Assembly: GCA_024684175.1 (NCBI GenBank)
Contig: JAIKXJ010000061.1
Span: 1-30,713 of the forward strand
From: Erysipelotrichaceae bacterium
GTDB taxonomy: Bacteria > Bacillota_I > Bacilli_A > Erysipelotrichales > Erysipelotrichaceae
DNA length: 30,713 nt
Reading direction: 5' to 3'
Part shown: positions 8,020 to 16,458 of the stretch, one piece after another
Layout of the letters: each line of letters begins with the position of its first letter
Numbering within the stretch: the stretch's first letter is position 1
The notes under the pieces: model-generated
Seen by the model: the letters and a program-made list of their open reading frames with translations, nothing else
Told to the model about the DNA's origin: nothing
The model's database searches: none
Translations under genes and position numbers: made by a program

Positions 8020-9327
8020 ATGGGCAGATATATTCCTGAAACGCAAAGCGAACAGGAACGGATGTTGAAAGACATCGGGCTTTCGAGCATCGATGATCTT
8101 TACTCGATGGTCCCGAAAGAGGTCCTGCTGAAGGACATTGATCTGCCGGAAGGGAAAAGCGAGATGGAGGTCCTCGAAGAGGTCTCCGGGATCGCTGAAA
8201 AAGACCTGGTCTACGATCAGATCTACCGCGGTGCAGGCGTCTATAAGCACTACATTCCGGCCATCGTCTCCTACATCACATCCAAGGAAGAGTTCCTGAC
8301 CGCCTATACGCCATATCAGGCCGAGATCTCGCAGGGGGTCTTGCAGTCGATCTTCGAATACCAGACCCAGATCTGCGAACTGACCGGCCTGGATGTTTCC
8401 AACGCCTCCGTCTATGACGGTGCGGTCGCTGCGGCCGAAGCTTTGTTCATGGCTTTGGAAAGAAACAAAGATGAGGTCTTAGTCTCCGATACGACCGATC
8501 CGGAAACTCTGGAAGTCATGAAGACCTATTGCGAAAGCCGCAATGTGAAGCTCACGCTTCTGAAGTCCAAGAATAATAAAACGGACATCGAAGAGATCAA
8601 GGCGCACTTGAATGAACGGACAGCCTGTCTCTATGTCGAAAGTCCCAACCGTTACGGTCTGATCGAAGATATAGAAGAATTTTCAGCTTTAGTTCATGAA
8701 CAAAAAGCGAAGATGATACAGGGCTGCGATCCGATCGCCTTAGTCATCTACAAGACACCGGGCGAGATGAACGTCGATATCGCCGTCGGCGAAGGCCAGC
8801 AGTTAGGCATGCCGATGGGCTTCGGCGGACCGTATCTCGGATTCATGGCTTGTAAGAAAGAACTGATGCGCAAGCTGCCGGGCAGGATCGTCGGACAGAC
8901 GGAAGATCACGAAGGAAGAAGAGCCTATGTTCTGACTCTGCAGGCCAGAGAACAGCACATCCGCAGAGAAAAGGCATCCTCCAACATCTGTTCCAATGAG
9001 GCTTTGTGTGCCATGACCGCTTCGGTCTATCTGGCGGCAATGGGCCCTGCCGGCATGGAAAAGCTGGCACTGAGCTGCTACAACAATGCCCGATATCTGG
9101 AAGCCAGATTATCCGAACTGGGCTTCGTGAGAAAAGACGAAGGGGAATACTTCGATGAATTTTTGACTTCTTCACCGGTCGATCCGGATCTGCTGGAAGA
9201 AAAACTTTCGGAGCGTAAGATCTTATCCGGCCTGAAGGTCGGCGATCAGATCCTCTGGTGTGCGACGGAAGTCAATACGAAAGATAAGATCGATGCGTTC
9301 ATCGATGTTTTGAAGGAGGTGCTGTGA
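8020..9327 (+). CDS. gcvPA: Glycine dehydrogenase (decarboxylating) subunit 1
   Basis: This is the N-terminal half of the split P protein, 435 residues, which pairs with GcvPB to decarboxylate glycine and load the aminomethyl group on GcvH. Family features are YIPETQSEQERMLKDIG at the start, RGAGVYKHYIPAIV, YTPYQAEISQGVLQSIFEYQT, NASVYDGAVAAAEA and GQQLGMPMGFGGPYLGFMA. It lacks the PLP lysine, as expected for this subunit. The ATG follows gcvH by two bases. It ends in TGA overlapping the first base of the gcvPB ATG. Confidence 0.96.
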   Translation: MGRYIPETQSEQERMLKDIGLSSIDDLYSMVPKEVLLKDIDLPEGKSEMEVLEEVSGIAEKDLVYDQIYRGAGVYKHYIPAIVSYITSKEEFLTAYTPYQAEISQGVLQSIFEYQTQICELTGLDVSNASVYDGAVAAAEALFMALERNKDEVLVSDTTDPETLEVMKTYCESRNVKLTLLKSKNNKTDIEEIKAHLNERTACLYVESPNRYGLIEDIEEFSALVHEQKAKMIQGCDPIALVIYKTPGEMNVDIAVGEGQQLGMPMGFGGPYLGFMACKKELMRKLPGRIVGQTEDHEGRRAYVLTLQAREQHIRREKASSNICSNEALCAMTASVYLAAMGPAGMEKLALSCYNNARYLEARLSELGFVRKDEGEYFDEFLTSSPVDPDLLEEKLSERKILSGLKVGDQILWCATEVNTKDKIDAFIDVLKEVL

Positions 9328-10763
9328 TGAAGCTCCTGTTTGAACAAAGCAAGACCGGCCGAGGCATGGACTATCTTCCGGAATTGAAGACCGGAAACGC
9401 AAGGCCTGAAGGCAAGTATGCCCGTGTCAGCAGGCCGCGCCTGCCGGAGATCAGTGAAGTCGATCTTTCCAGACACTATACACAATTGGCCAAGCAGACC
9501 CACGGCGTCAACGACGGTTTCTATCCTCTGGGTTCCTGCACGATGAAATACAATCCGCGCATCGATGAAGTCACCGCTTCCTTAAAAGGATTCACCGATC
9601 TTCATCCTCTGCAGCCGTTAAAGACCGTACAGGGTGCTTTGGAAGTCTTATTCAAAGCGGAAAAACTCTTATGTGAGATCACCGGCATGGATGCCATGAC
9701 CTTTGAACCGGCCGCCGGTGCCCATGGTGAATATACGGGCCTCTTATTGATCAGAAAGTATCATCAGGACCGCAAGGATGAAAAACGTGTCAACATCATC
9801 GTTCCGGATTCCGCCCACGGCACCAATCCGGCGAGTGCGGCGATGGCCGGTTTTAAAGTCGTCAACATCCCGTCCGATGAAAAGGGCGGCGTCGACCTGA
9901 ACGCGTTAAGAAATGCGGTCGGTGAAGATACGGCCGGTCTGATGCTGACGAACCCGAATACTTTAGGCCTGTTCGACCCGAACATCCTGGAGATCACGAA
10001 GATCGTCCATGAAGCGGGCGGCTTATGTTACTACGACGGCGCCAACCTCAATGCGGTCATGGGCCGGGTACGGCCGGGCGATATGGGCTTCGACTGTGTC
10101 CATCTCAATCTGCATAAGACGTTTGCGACTCCGCACGGCGGCGGCGGTCCGGGTTCCGGTCCGGTCGGCTGCAAAGACTTCCTGAAGAAGTTCTTGCCGA
10201 GATATCATGTGGAAGCCTGCGAAGAAGGCTACCGCTTTGCCGATCCGGAAAACAGTCTCGGCCAGGTCCGGAGTTTCTACGGCAACTTCTTAGTCGTCGT
10301 CAAAGCTCTGACTTACATCCTGACCTTGGGCAAGGAAGGCGTCCGTGAGGCTTCCGGCAAGGCCGTCCTCAATGCCAACTACATGATGAACAAACTCAAG
10401 GGTTCCTATCATGTGGCTTACGATCAGATCTGTATGCATGAATTTGTCCTGTCGCTGGAAGATCTGAAGAAGGAAACCGGTGTTTCCGCGATGGACATCG
10501 CCAAAGGGTCCTTGGACTACGGCATCCATCCGCCGACGATGTACTTCCCTCTGATCGTCCATGAGGCGCTGATGTTCGAGCCGACGGAGACCGAAAGCAG
10601 GCAGGTCATCGACGAGGCGGTCGCGATCTATCTTGAGCTGTACAAGAAAGCCCACGAAGATCCGGACTACCTGCATTCCGCTCCGCACAAGTGCCCGATC
10701 GGCCGTCCGGATGAGACCAAGGCGGCCAGAGAGCCGGTCTTGAAATACCGATTCGATGAATAG
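9327..10763 (+). CDS. gcvPB: Glycine dehydrogenase (decarboxylating) subunit 2
   Basis: This is the PLP-bearing subunit of the split glycine decarboxylase, 478 residues from the ATG at 9327. The PLP lysine is Lys264 in HLNLHKTFATPHGGGGPGSG, preceded by YYDGANLNA. PLGSCTMKYNPR and EPAAGAHGEYTG are also typical. I prefer this ATG over a GTG one codon earlier because AAGGAGG (9313-9319) is 7 bases from it. The start shares one base with the gcvPA stop (TGATG), so the two subunits are translationally coupled, fitting their 1:1 assembly. Confidence 0.96.
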   Translation: MKLLFEQSKTGRGMDYLPELKTGNARPEGKYARVSRPRLPEISEVDLSRHYTQLAKQTHGVNDGFYPLGSCTMKYNPRIDEVTASLKGFTDLHPLQPLKTVQGALEVLFKAEKLLCEITGMDAMTFEPAAGAHGEYTGLLLIRKYHQDRKDEKRVNIIVPDSAHGTNPASAAMAGFKVVNIPSDEKGGVDLNALRNAVGEDTAGLMLTNPNTLGLFDPNILEITKIVHEAGGLCYYDGANLNAVMGRVRPGDMGFDCVHLNLHKTFATPHGGGGPGSGPVGCKDFLKKFLPRYHVEACEEGYRFADPENSLGQVRSFYGNFLVVVKALTYILTLGKEGVREASGKAVLNANYMMNKLKGSYHVAYDQICMHEFVLSLEDLKKETGVSAMDIAKGSLDYGIHPPTMYFPLIVHEALMFEPTETESRQVIDEAVAIYLELYKKAHEDPDYLHSAPHKCPIGRPDETKAAREPVLKYRFDE

Positions 10764-11706
10764 ACTTTCACTGTACATCTCCGATTCGTTCGATGTCTTC
10801 CGCAACCAGGCTTTGGAATCTTATTTTCTTTCAGAAGTCACGGAAGGGGAAGTCATCCTTTATCTGTGGCGAAATGAAAATACGGTCGTCATCGGCAGGA
10901 ATCAGGATGCGTACAGTGAATGCGATATCACTTTATTGGAAAAAGAAAACGGTCACCTCGCCCGCAGGATATCGGGCGGAGGTGCCGTTTATCATGATAG
11001 GGGAAATCTGAACTTCACTTTCCTGACTTGTACGCAAGACTATGATCTTGCGAAACAGGAAGAAGTCCTTTTGAGCGCGCTGAAAGCTTTAGGCATCGAG
11101 GCGGAAAAAAGCGGACGCAATGACCTGCTGGTGAAAGGAAGGAAGTTCTCCGGTCACGCCTATCATAAAGGAAAGAAGTCCTGCCTGCATCATGGGACAC
11201 TGATGCTGGAGGTGGACGAAGACAAGCTGTCAAGATATCTTCATGTATCGGGACTCAAGCTTCACGCAAAGAAAGTCGCTTCGGTGCGTTCGCGGATCGT
11301 CAATCTGAAAAGCCTGAAGGAAGATCTGGATGTGCCGATGCTGGAAAAGGCACTGATCAAGGCGGCGGAAGAAGTCTATGAAACGCCTGCTCATAAGATC
11401 GAAGACGTCGATGAATCAAAAGTTGAAGAACTGCGGAAAAGGTTCAGCGATCCTTCCTGGCGCTATGGCAAGGTCCATGATCTTCCATATGTAAAGGAAG
11501 GACGCTTCGACTGGGGAACGGTGAAAGTCTGTTTGAGTCTGAACGAAGGTGTGATCGAAGATCTCGTCATCTATACCGATGCGATGGAAGAAAGACTCTT
11601 TGAGGGTCTTGAAAAGAAACTGATCGGCAAGAAGCTGAGCGAAGCCGACAGCGATAAAAAAGAAGAAAGGGAGCTCATCTCCCTGATGAAAGAGGTGGAA
11701 CTATGA
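10756..11706 (+). CDS. lplA: Lipoate-protein ligase A
   Basis: The protein has 316 residues and activates free lipoate with ATP before attaching it to a lysine of an acceptor such as GcvH. Signatures are ARRISGGGAVYHDRGNLNFTF (RRxSGGGxVxHD at about residues 70-81), GRNDLLVKGRKFSGHAYHKGKKSCLHHGTLM with the catalytic lysine region, and a C-terminal accessory domain (about 240-316). The start overlaps the gcvPB end by 8 bases and its own end overlaps lpd. Position inside the gcv operon suggests it serves GcvH, possibly through lipoate scavenging. Confidence 0.94.
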   Translation: MNRLSLYISDSFDVFRNQALESYFLSEVTEGEVILYLWRNENTVVIGRNQDAYSECDITLLEKENGHLARRISGGGAVYHDRGNLNFTFLTCTQDYDLAKQEEVLLSALKALGIEAEKSGRNDLLVKGRKFSGHAYHKGKKSCLHHGTLMLEVDEDKLSRYLHVSGLKLHAKKVASVRSRIVNLKSLKEDLDVPMLEKALIKAAEEVYETPAHKIEDVDESKVEELRKRFSDPSWRYGKVHDLPYVKEGRFDWGTVKVCLSLNEGVIEDLVIYTDAMEERLFEGLEKKLIGKKLSEADSDKKEERELISLMKEVEL

Positions 11707-13040
11707 GATATGACGTTGCGGTCATCGGCGGCGGTCCGGGCGGTTATACGGCAGCCCATAAGGCGGCGAAGAACGGTCTGAAGACGGTCTTGTTTGAAAT
11801 GGACAAGCTCGGCGGGACCTGTCTCAACCGGGGCTGCATCCCGACCAAGGCATTGATCGAGGCTGCGCATCTCTATAAACGAGCCAAGGAAGCCGATCTC
11901 TACGGCCTTCATTTCGAAGGATCGTTTGATTTTGAAAAGATCAATGAACGAAGAGATGAGGTCGTAACGAAACTGCGAGGCGGCGTGGAGAAGATGCTGA
12001 AGGCCGACAAGGTCGATGTGATCTACGGCAAGGCGAAGCTCATCGAAAAGGGCAGGATCCTTTGTAACGATGAGACCTACGAAGCCGATCACGTCATCCT
12101 GGCTGCCGGTTCAGTACCTTCATCGATCCCGGTGGAAGGAAGGGAACTTACGGTCTCTTCCAATGAGATCCTGGAAGGACACGGCGTCCTTCCGGAATCG
12201 CTGATCGTCATCGGCGGCGGCGTCATCGGTTCGGAGATCTCCGATGCCTTGAACTGTCTCGGCTGCAAGGTCACGGTCATCGAGATGGCCGACCGGCTGA
12301 TCCCGACGATGGACAAGGATCTCGGGCAGCGGCTGGGCATGTTTTTCAAGAAGAAGGGCATCGATGTCCGTCTTTCCTGCGCCGTGAAAAAGATCGAAGA
12401 AAGTGACGGCGAAAAGAAAGTCCTCTATGAAGACAAGTCCGGCAAACTGAACGAAGTCTGTGCGAAGGAAGTTTTATTGGCGACGGGAAGAAGAGCCAAC
12501 ATCGAAGGTCTTGTTGAAGGGTCTCTCGGCTTAAAGATACAGCGGGGCGTTGAGGGCGATGTGCTGGGTCTGACCAACATCGAAAACGTCTATGTGATCG
12601 GCGATGCCAAGGCCGGCAATGTTCAGCTGGCGCATGTGGCGGAAAGCCAGGGAAGCAACATCATTGATCATATCTTAGGAAAAGAGGCATCGATCGATCT
12701 TTCGGTGATCCCTTCCGGTATCTACACGGACCCGGAGATCGCGGCCGTCGGGATCAGAGAAGATGAACTCAAAGAAAAAGGCATTCCTTACACCGTGAAG
12801 AAGGCACTGACCGGTGCCAACGGCAGGTGCCTGATCGAGAATGCCGAGAGCGGTTTTGTGAAACTTTTATGTGTCGATGAGATCATTGTCGGCGCAGCCA
12901 TCGTAGCTCCGCACGCGACGGAACTCATCAGCGAACTCTCTGTGGCAGTGGAAAAGAAACTGACCCTGAAGCAGCTTGCCCAAGTCATACATCCGCATCC
13001 GACGGTCTCGGAAATGATCAAAGATGCGGCGATCGAATAG
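11703..13040 (+). CDS. lpd: Dihydrolipoamide dehydrogenase (glycine cleavage L protein)
   Basis: This 445-residue FAD/NAD disulfide oxidoreductase reoxidises the dihydrolipoyl arm of GcvH. It shows the FAD dinucleotide fold VIGGGPGGYTAA, the redox pair in GGTCLNRGCIPTK (Cys40, Cys45), the NAD fold VIGGGVIGSE, NVYVIGDAKAGNVQLAHVAESQG, and the C-terminal active-site HPHPTVSE. There is no N-terminal lipoyl domain. It overlaps lplA by four bases (ATGA). Being inside the gcv operon, it is probably dedicated to glycine cleavage. Confidence 0.95.
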   Translation: MRYDVAVIGGGPGGYTAAHKAAKNGLKTVLFEMDKLGGTCLNRGCIPTKALIEAAHLYKRAKEADLYGLHFEGSFDFEKINERRDEVVTKLRGGVEKMLKADKVDVIYGKAKLIEKGRILCNDETYEADHVILAAGSVPSSIPVEGRELTVSSNEILEGHGVLPESLIVIGGGVIGSEISDALNCLGCKVTVIEMADRLIPTMDKDLGQRLGMFFKKKGIDVRLSCAVKKIEESDGEKKVLYEDKSGKLNEVCAKEVLLATGRRANIEGLVEGSLGLKIQRGVEGDVLGLTNIENVYVIGDAKAGNVQLAHVAESQGSNIIDHILGKEASIDLSVIPSGIYTDPEIAAVGIREDELKEKGIPYTVKKALTGANGRCLIENAESGFVKLLCVDEIIVGAAIVAPHATELISELSVAVEKKLTLKQLAQVIHPHPTVSEMIKDAAIE

Positions 13041-13063
13041 AAAATAAAAAAGGAGACATTCAA

Positions 13064-13273
13064 ATGACGGAACTCAGAAAACAGAATGAAGTGAAGAAAG
13101 AAAACGGAACGACCTTGTTTGAAGGCGTATATGTCTGCCCGAACTGCGGTAATAAGAAGATCGAAGTCTCAACATCATTCAAAGATGCCAGGATCGTCAA
13201 GACCTGCCGCTGTCTGAGCTGTGATCATCGATGGAACAACATCGATGGATCTTCATCCGAAACTTTAAGCTGA
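13064..13273 (+). CDS. Small zinc-ribbon protein of unknown function
   Basis: This 69-residue protein has a four-cysteine zinc-ribbon pattern: CPNC at residues 25-28 and CRCLSC at 48-53, separated by a short beta-type stretch and followed by DHRW. That layout resembles TFIIS/topoisomerase-type ribbons, but nothing else identifies it. AAAGGAGA precedes the ATG. It lies 23 bases after lpd and before a strong terminator, so it is most likely the last gene of the glycine cleavage operon. A role in that pathway is not shown. Confidence 0.75.
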   Translation: MTELRKQNEVKKENGTTLFEGVYVCPNCGNKKIEVSTSFKDARIVKTCRCLSCDHRWNNIDGSSSETLS

Positions 13274-13283
13274 TCTTAGATTG

Positions 13284-13312
13284 CAGCACTGCCTGAAGGC
13301 GGTGCTGTTTTT
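13284..13312 (+). terminator. Terminator of the gcv operon
   Basis: CAGCACTGCC (13284-13293) pairs with GGCGGTGCTG (13298-13307), with one G-U pair and a TGAA tetraloop, followed by five T. Confidence 0.93.
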
Positions 13313-13314
13313 GT

Positions 13315-13341
13315 CAAAAAAAGCTCTTCTGGCAAGAGCTT
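13315..13341 (-). terminator. Terminator of the small membrane-protein gene
   Basis: On the minus strand AAGCTCTT (13341-13334) pairs with AAGAGCTT (13328-13321), followed by a run of T. The hairpin begins inside the stop codon of the 62-residue gene and lies back to back with the gcv terminator. Confidence 0.88.
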
Positions 13342-13528
13342 ATTTGGATCTGGCAAAAATGAAGTAATAGGTCACCCCGCCAAGAAACAGCGGATTGAGC
13401 AGGTCGTTGGTCAGCGAGAACTGATAGGGCCTGTGCAGAAAGACGAAGCAGACCAGATAATCGATGACATTGTAAAAGATAAAGAATGCGAGGACGTATA
13501 AGATGCCGTTGAGCAGTTTTTTGTTCAT
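13340..13528 (-). CDS. Two-helix small membrane protein
   Basis: This 62-residue peptide has two predicted membrane segments, about residues 7-30 (LNGILYVLAFFIFYNVIDYLV) and 42-59 (LLNPLFLGGVTYYFIF), with basic ends (MNKK, ARSK). AAAGGAGG lies 7 bases before the ATG and a TATAAT is upstream. It has its own terminator and so looks like a real monocistronic gene. I do not recognise the family. Confidence 0.7.
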   Translation of the reverse strand: MNKKLLNGILYVLAFFIFYNVIDYLVCFVFLHRPYQFSLTNDLLNPLFLGGVTYYFIFARSK

Positions 13529-13551
13529 GACGCGGCCTCCTTTATACCTGC

Positions 13552-13557
13552 ATTATA
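13552..13557 (-). promoter_or_regulatory. -10 element upstream of the 62-residue membrane protein
   Basis: TATAAT on the minus strand, 23 bases before the start codon. No convincing -35 is seen at 16-18 bases. Confidence 0.45.
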
Positions 13558-13607
13558 TTTGTGAAACGACAAGTCTTTGAAAAGAACATGTATGTTTTTT
13601 GTAAAGT

Positions 13608-14333
13608 TCATTCAAAGCGGCCGACATTGCTGAGAGTGTGGGCATCGGAAGAATCGATGTACTGTCCGCCCAGGGAAACCAGGTATGAACGCATCTCTTC
13701 GTTGAGATATGGGGTGCTTCTCAATCCTTTGTTGACGGCACCGTGGTTGACTTCAAAACATTTGACATTCAAAACGATCTTTTCCATCGCTTTTTTCCAG
13801 GCGCTGACATAGCGTTCATTATGTTCATCGAAGAAGCGGTTTCCTTCGTTGAATTTGGTGACCAGGTCGAAGTGGCCGACGATGTCGCAGTGTGTCTTTT
13901 CATAAACAGAAGAGATCGTCTCATAGTAGGCTTCGCATAAGGCGTAGGGATCGTTATGGAAATGATCTTCGATGATCTTTTGGAAGATCTCTTTTTTCCA
14001 GTCGAGCACAAGATACTCCCCGTCCGCTTTGACGAAATGGACCGATCCGATGATGTAGTCAAGCCCTTCCGGGATCTGATCGGTATAGTAGTCGCATTCC
14101 AATCCGCAGAGGACCCGGATCTTTCCTTCGTATTTCTTTTTCAATGAAGCGATGTGTTTGACATATGGCTCATAGTCTTCCGGCATCATGCAGCAGGAGG
14201 TATCGAAGGCCGTATAGGAATGATCGGAGATGCCGATGACATCCAGTCCTTTTTCGATCGCCGCTTCGATCATCTCTTCGGCGCTGTTTTCTCCGTCGGA
14301 AAAAACCGTATGGGTATGCAGATCTTTTTTCAT
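13608..14333 (-). CDS. hisK: PHP-family histidinol-phosphatase
   Basis: This 241-residue protein dephosphorylates histidinol-phosphate, the step between HisC and HisD. PHP metal motifs are in order: DLHTHTVFSDGE (His6, His8, Asp14), ISDH, GLECDY, GSVHFV, DIVGHFDLV, and the C-terminal DSSDAHT. The ATG overlaps the hisIE stop by one base (TTGATG), placing it as the last gene of the his operon and supporting the histidinol-phosphatase role over other PHP enzymes. A TTG one codon upstream is an alternative start. No clear T-tailed terminator follows; a 7-bp repeat CTTTGAA/TTCAAAG (13575-13617) spans the stop codon. Confidence 0.88.
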   Translation of the reverse strand: MKKDLHTHTVFSDGENSAEEMIEAAIEKGLDVIGISDHSYTAFDTSCCMMPEDYEPYVKHIASLKKKYEGKIRVLCGLECDYYTDQIPEGLDYIIGSVHFVKADGEYLVLDWKKEIFQKIIEDHFHNDPYALCEAYYETISSVYEKTHCDIVGHFDLVTKFNEGNRFFDEHNERYVSAWKKAMEKIVLNVKCFEVNHGAVNKGLRSTPYLNEEMRSYLVSLGGQYIDSSDAHTLSNVGRFE

Positions 14334-14977
14334 CAAGTCATTTTCTCCTGTTTGATCTTCTTGTCGATGACGTGTCTTGAGGCGAGTTCCTGTTCAATAT
14401 CTTCCGGCGTGATCCCTGCCTCCGTCATCAGCACCATGACGTGGTAAGCCAGGTCGGCGATCTCGTAGACCGTCTCTTTCTTATCCTGCGCCTTGGCGGC
14501 AATGATGACTTCCGTGGATTCTTCTCCGATCTTCTTCAGGATCTTGTCGAGACCCTTTTCGAAAAGATAGGAGGTGTAGGAACCTTCTTTAGGCTCTTTT
14601 TTCCGGCCTTTGAGCAGATCCATGAGGCCTTCATAAGTGAAGGAAGGATCTTCGGCTTCAAAGAGCGGATATTCGAAACAGGACTGGGTCCCCAGGTGGC
14701 AGGCCGGACCGTCGGCTTTCACTTTGACCAGCAGACAGTCGCGGTCGCAGTCAGCGATGATCTGTACGATGTGCTGGTAATTCCCGGAAGTCTCACCTTT
14801 GAGCCAGAGCTTCTTCCGCGAGCGGCTGTAAAAACAAGTCAGCCGTTTTTCCAGCGAGATCTTCAGACTTTCTTCGTTCATGTAGGCCTGCATCAGGACT
14901 TTGTTGCTGAAAGCATCGACGACGATGGCAGGGATGAGTCCGTCTTCATTATAGTGCAGTTCACTCAGATCGATCAT
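14333..14977 (-). CDS. hisIE: Bifunctional phosphoribosyl-AMP cyclohydrolase / phosphoribosyl-ATP pyrophosphatase
   Basis: This 214-residue fusion catalyses steps 2 and 3 of histidine synthesis. The HisI part (about 1-115) shows [31 protein letters not shown], the metal-binding DCDRDC and [13 protein letters not shown]. The HisE part (about 122-205) shows [27 protein letters not shown] and [12 protein letters not shown]. Order and length are normal for a HisIE fusion. It starts 3 bases after hisF, with GGAAAGGTG as ribosome-binding site inside the hisF end. Confidence 0.95.
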   Translation of the reverse strand: MIDLSELHYNEDGLIPAIVVDAFSNKVLMQAYMNEESLKISLEKRLTCFYSRSRKKLWLKGETSGNYQHIVQIIADCDRDCLLVKVKADGPACHLGTQSCFEYPLFEAEDPSFTYEGLMDLLKGRKKEPKEGSYTSYLFEKGLDKILKKIGEESTEVIIAAKAQDKKETVYEIADLAYHVMVLMTEAGITPEDIEQELASRHVIDKKIKQEKMT

Positions 14978-14980
14978 GGT

Positions 14981-15748
14981 TCACCTTTCCAAGATCCTTA
15001 CGGGGATCTTTTTCCGATACATTTCTTTTTTCAGGTCGGCGATCTTTACTTCACCGAAGTGGAAGATCGATGCGGCAAGACCGGCATCGACCTTGGGCAG
15101 GGTCTCGAACAGATCGATGAAGTCTTGTATCTTGCCGGCACCGCCGGAAGCGATGACGGGAACACTCACCCGTTCACAGACCTTTGCGAGCAGTTCAAGG
15201 TCGAATCCGTTTTTCACGCCGTCGGTGTCGATCGAATTGACCACCACTTCCCCGGCACCCTTCTTCACGCAGTCTTCGATCCATTGCAGGGCATCCATGC
15301 CGGTATCGATCCTTCCGCCTTTGGCGAAGACATGGAAACTTCCGTCAACGCGCTTGACATCGACGGACAGGACGACGCACTGGTCGCCGTAGACCTTGGC
15401 CGCTCTTTCGATCAGAGAAGGATCTTTGATGGCGCCGGAGTTGACGGAGACTTTGTCAGCCCCGCATTTTAAGACCCGGTCAAAGTCATCCAGCGTTTCG
15501 ATGCCACCGCCGACGGTGAGCGGGATGAAGACGTTTTCGGCGGTCTTTCTTAAGATATCGGAGAAGAGTTTTCGTCCTTCCGCGGACGCGGTGATATCGT
15601 AGAAGACCAGTTCATCGGCTCCGGCAGAGGAATAGTATTTTGCCAGAGCGACCGGGGAGTCGATGTTTTTCAGATCTTTGAAATTGACGCCTTTGACGAC
15701 GTTTCCGTCTTTGACATCCAGACAGGGGATGATGCGTTTGCTTAACAT
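14981..15748 (-). CDS. hisF: Imidazole glycerol phosphate synthase, cyclase subunit
   Basis: This is a 255-residue TIM barrel that uses ammonia from HisH to make IGP and AICAR from PRFAR. The catalytic aspartates are Asp11 (IIPCLDVKDGNVVKG) and Asp130 (VVLSVDVKRVDG). Phosphate-binding loops TVGGGI and ASGGAGK are present. It overlaps hisA by 7 bases. Confidence 0.96.
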   Translation of the reverse strand: MLSKRIIPCLDVKDGNVVKGVNFKDLKNIDSPVALAKYYSSAGADELVFYDITASAEGRKLFSDILRKTAENVFIPLTVGGGIETLDDFDRVLKCGADKVSVNSGAIKDPSLIERAAKVYGDQCVVLSVDVKRVDGSFHVFAKGGRIDTGMDALQWIEDCVKKGAGEVVVNSIDTDGVKNGFDLELLAKVCERVSVPVIASGGAGKIQDFIDLFETLPKVDAGLAASIFHFGEVKIADLKKEMYRKKIPVRILER

Positions 15749-16458
15749 GAGGCCTCCTTGAGTGCGTCTTGAAGATCGATCGCACCGCTGTAATAAGCTT
15801 TGCCCAAGATGATCCCGTAAAGACCGAGCTTTCTTAAGGCGGTGATATCGTTCAGGGAAGCGACGCCGCCGGAGGCGATCAGATCGAAATCATAGTTATT
15901 TTGAATGTATCGATAGAGGTCCAGATCGACGCCTTGCAAAGTCCCGTCTTTGGAAATGTCGGTGACGATGAGCGTCCGTACACCGAGTTCCTGCAGTGTC
16001 TTCATAAAGTCAAAGGGATCGTGTTCAGCGGTCTTCTTCCAGCCGTGTATGGCGATCTTGTGATCTTTCAGGTCGAGGCCGACAGCGATCTTTTCCCGAT
16101 AGGCCATCACTGCTTCCTGCAGGAAGGAAGGATCTTCCACGGCAGCCGAACCTAAGATGATGCGGTCGATCCCGGCTGACAAATAGGTTTCCGCCTGTTT
16201 CATGGAACGGATGCCGCCGCCGACTTCGCAGAACAAGCCGCTGTTTTTCTTGATGGCAGCGATCTTTTCAAAATTCGGGTTTTGCCCGTCCAGGGCACCT
16301 TGTAAGTCGACGATGTGGATATGAGAAGCACCTTTCTCTTTGAGATCCATTGCGACAGCAACAGGGTCTTGCGCATAGTCGGTCCGTTTCTCATAGTCGC
16401 CTTTGTATAAGCGGACGACTTTGCCCTCATAGAGGTCGATGGCAGGAAGCAGGATCAT
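15742..16458 (-). CDS. hisA: ProFAR isomerase
   Basis: This 238-residue TIM barrel performs the Amadori isomerisation of ProFAR to PRFAR. The catalytic aspartates are Asp8 (LLPAIDLYEGKVVRL) and Asp129 (IAVGLDLKD). The phosphate-binding loops EVGGGIR and ASGGVAS and the motif TDISKDGTLQGVD are as expected. It overlaps hisH by four bases (ATGA) and hisF by seven. Confidence 0.96.
   Translation of the reverse strand: MILLPAIDLYEGKVVRLYKGDYEKRTDYAQDPVAVAMDLKEKGASHIHIVDLQGALDGQNPNFEKIAAIKKNSGLFCEVGGGIRSMKQAETYLSAGIDRIILGSAAVEDPSFLQEAVMAYREKIAVGLDLKDHKIAIHGWKKTAEHDPFDFMKTLQELGVRTLIVTDISKDGTLQGVDLDLYRYIQNNYDFDLIASGGVASLNDITALRKLGLYGIILGKAYYSGAIDLQDALKEASC

Noticed and set aside
9324..9326. GTG one codon before the gcvPB ATG
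   Set aside because: The ATG at 9327 has the better distance to AAGGAGG and the usual stop-start overlap with gcvPA.
13575..13617. Possible terminator of the his operon
   Set aside because: A 7-bp inverted repeat with a 4-bp inner helix spans the stop codon, but there is no T-run on the minus strand, so I do not call it an intrinsic terminator.
14441..15472. Open frame of 343 codons antisense to hisF and hisIE
   Set aside because: Both genes on the minus strand are unmistakable. The antisense translation is low in information and has no ribosome-binding site.
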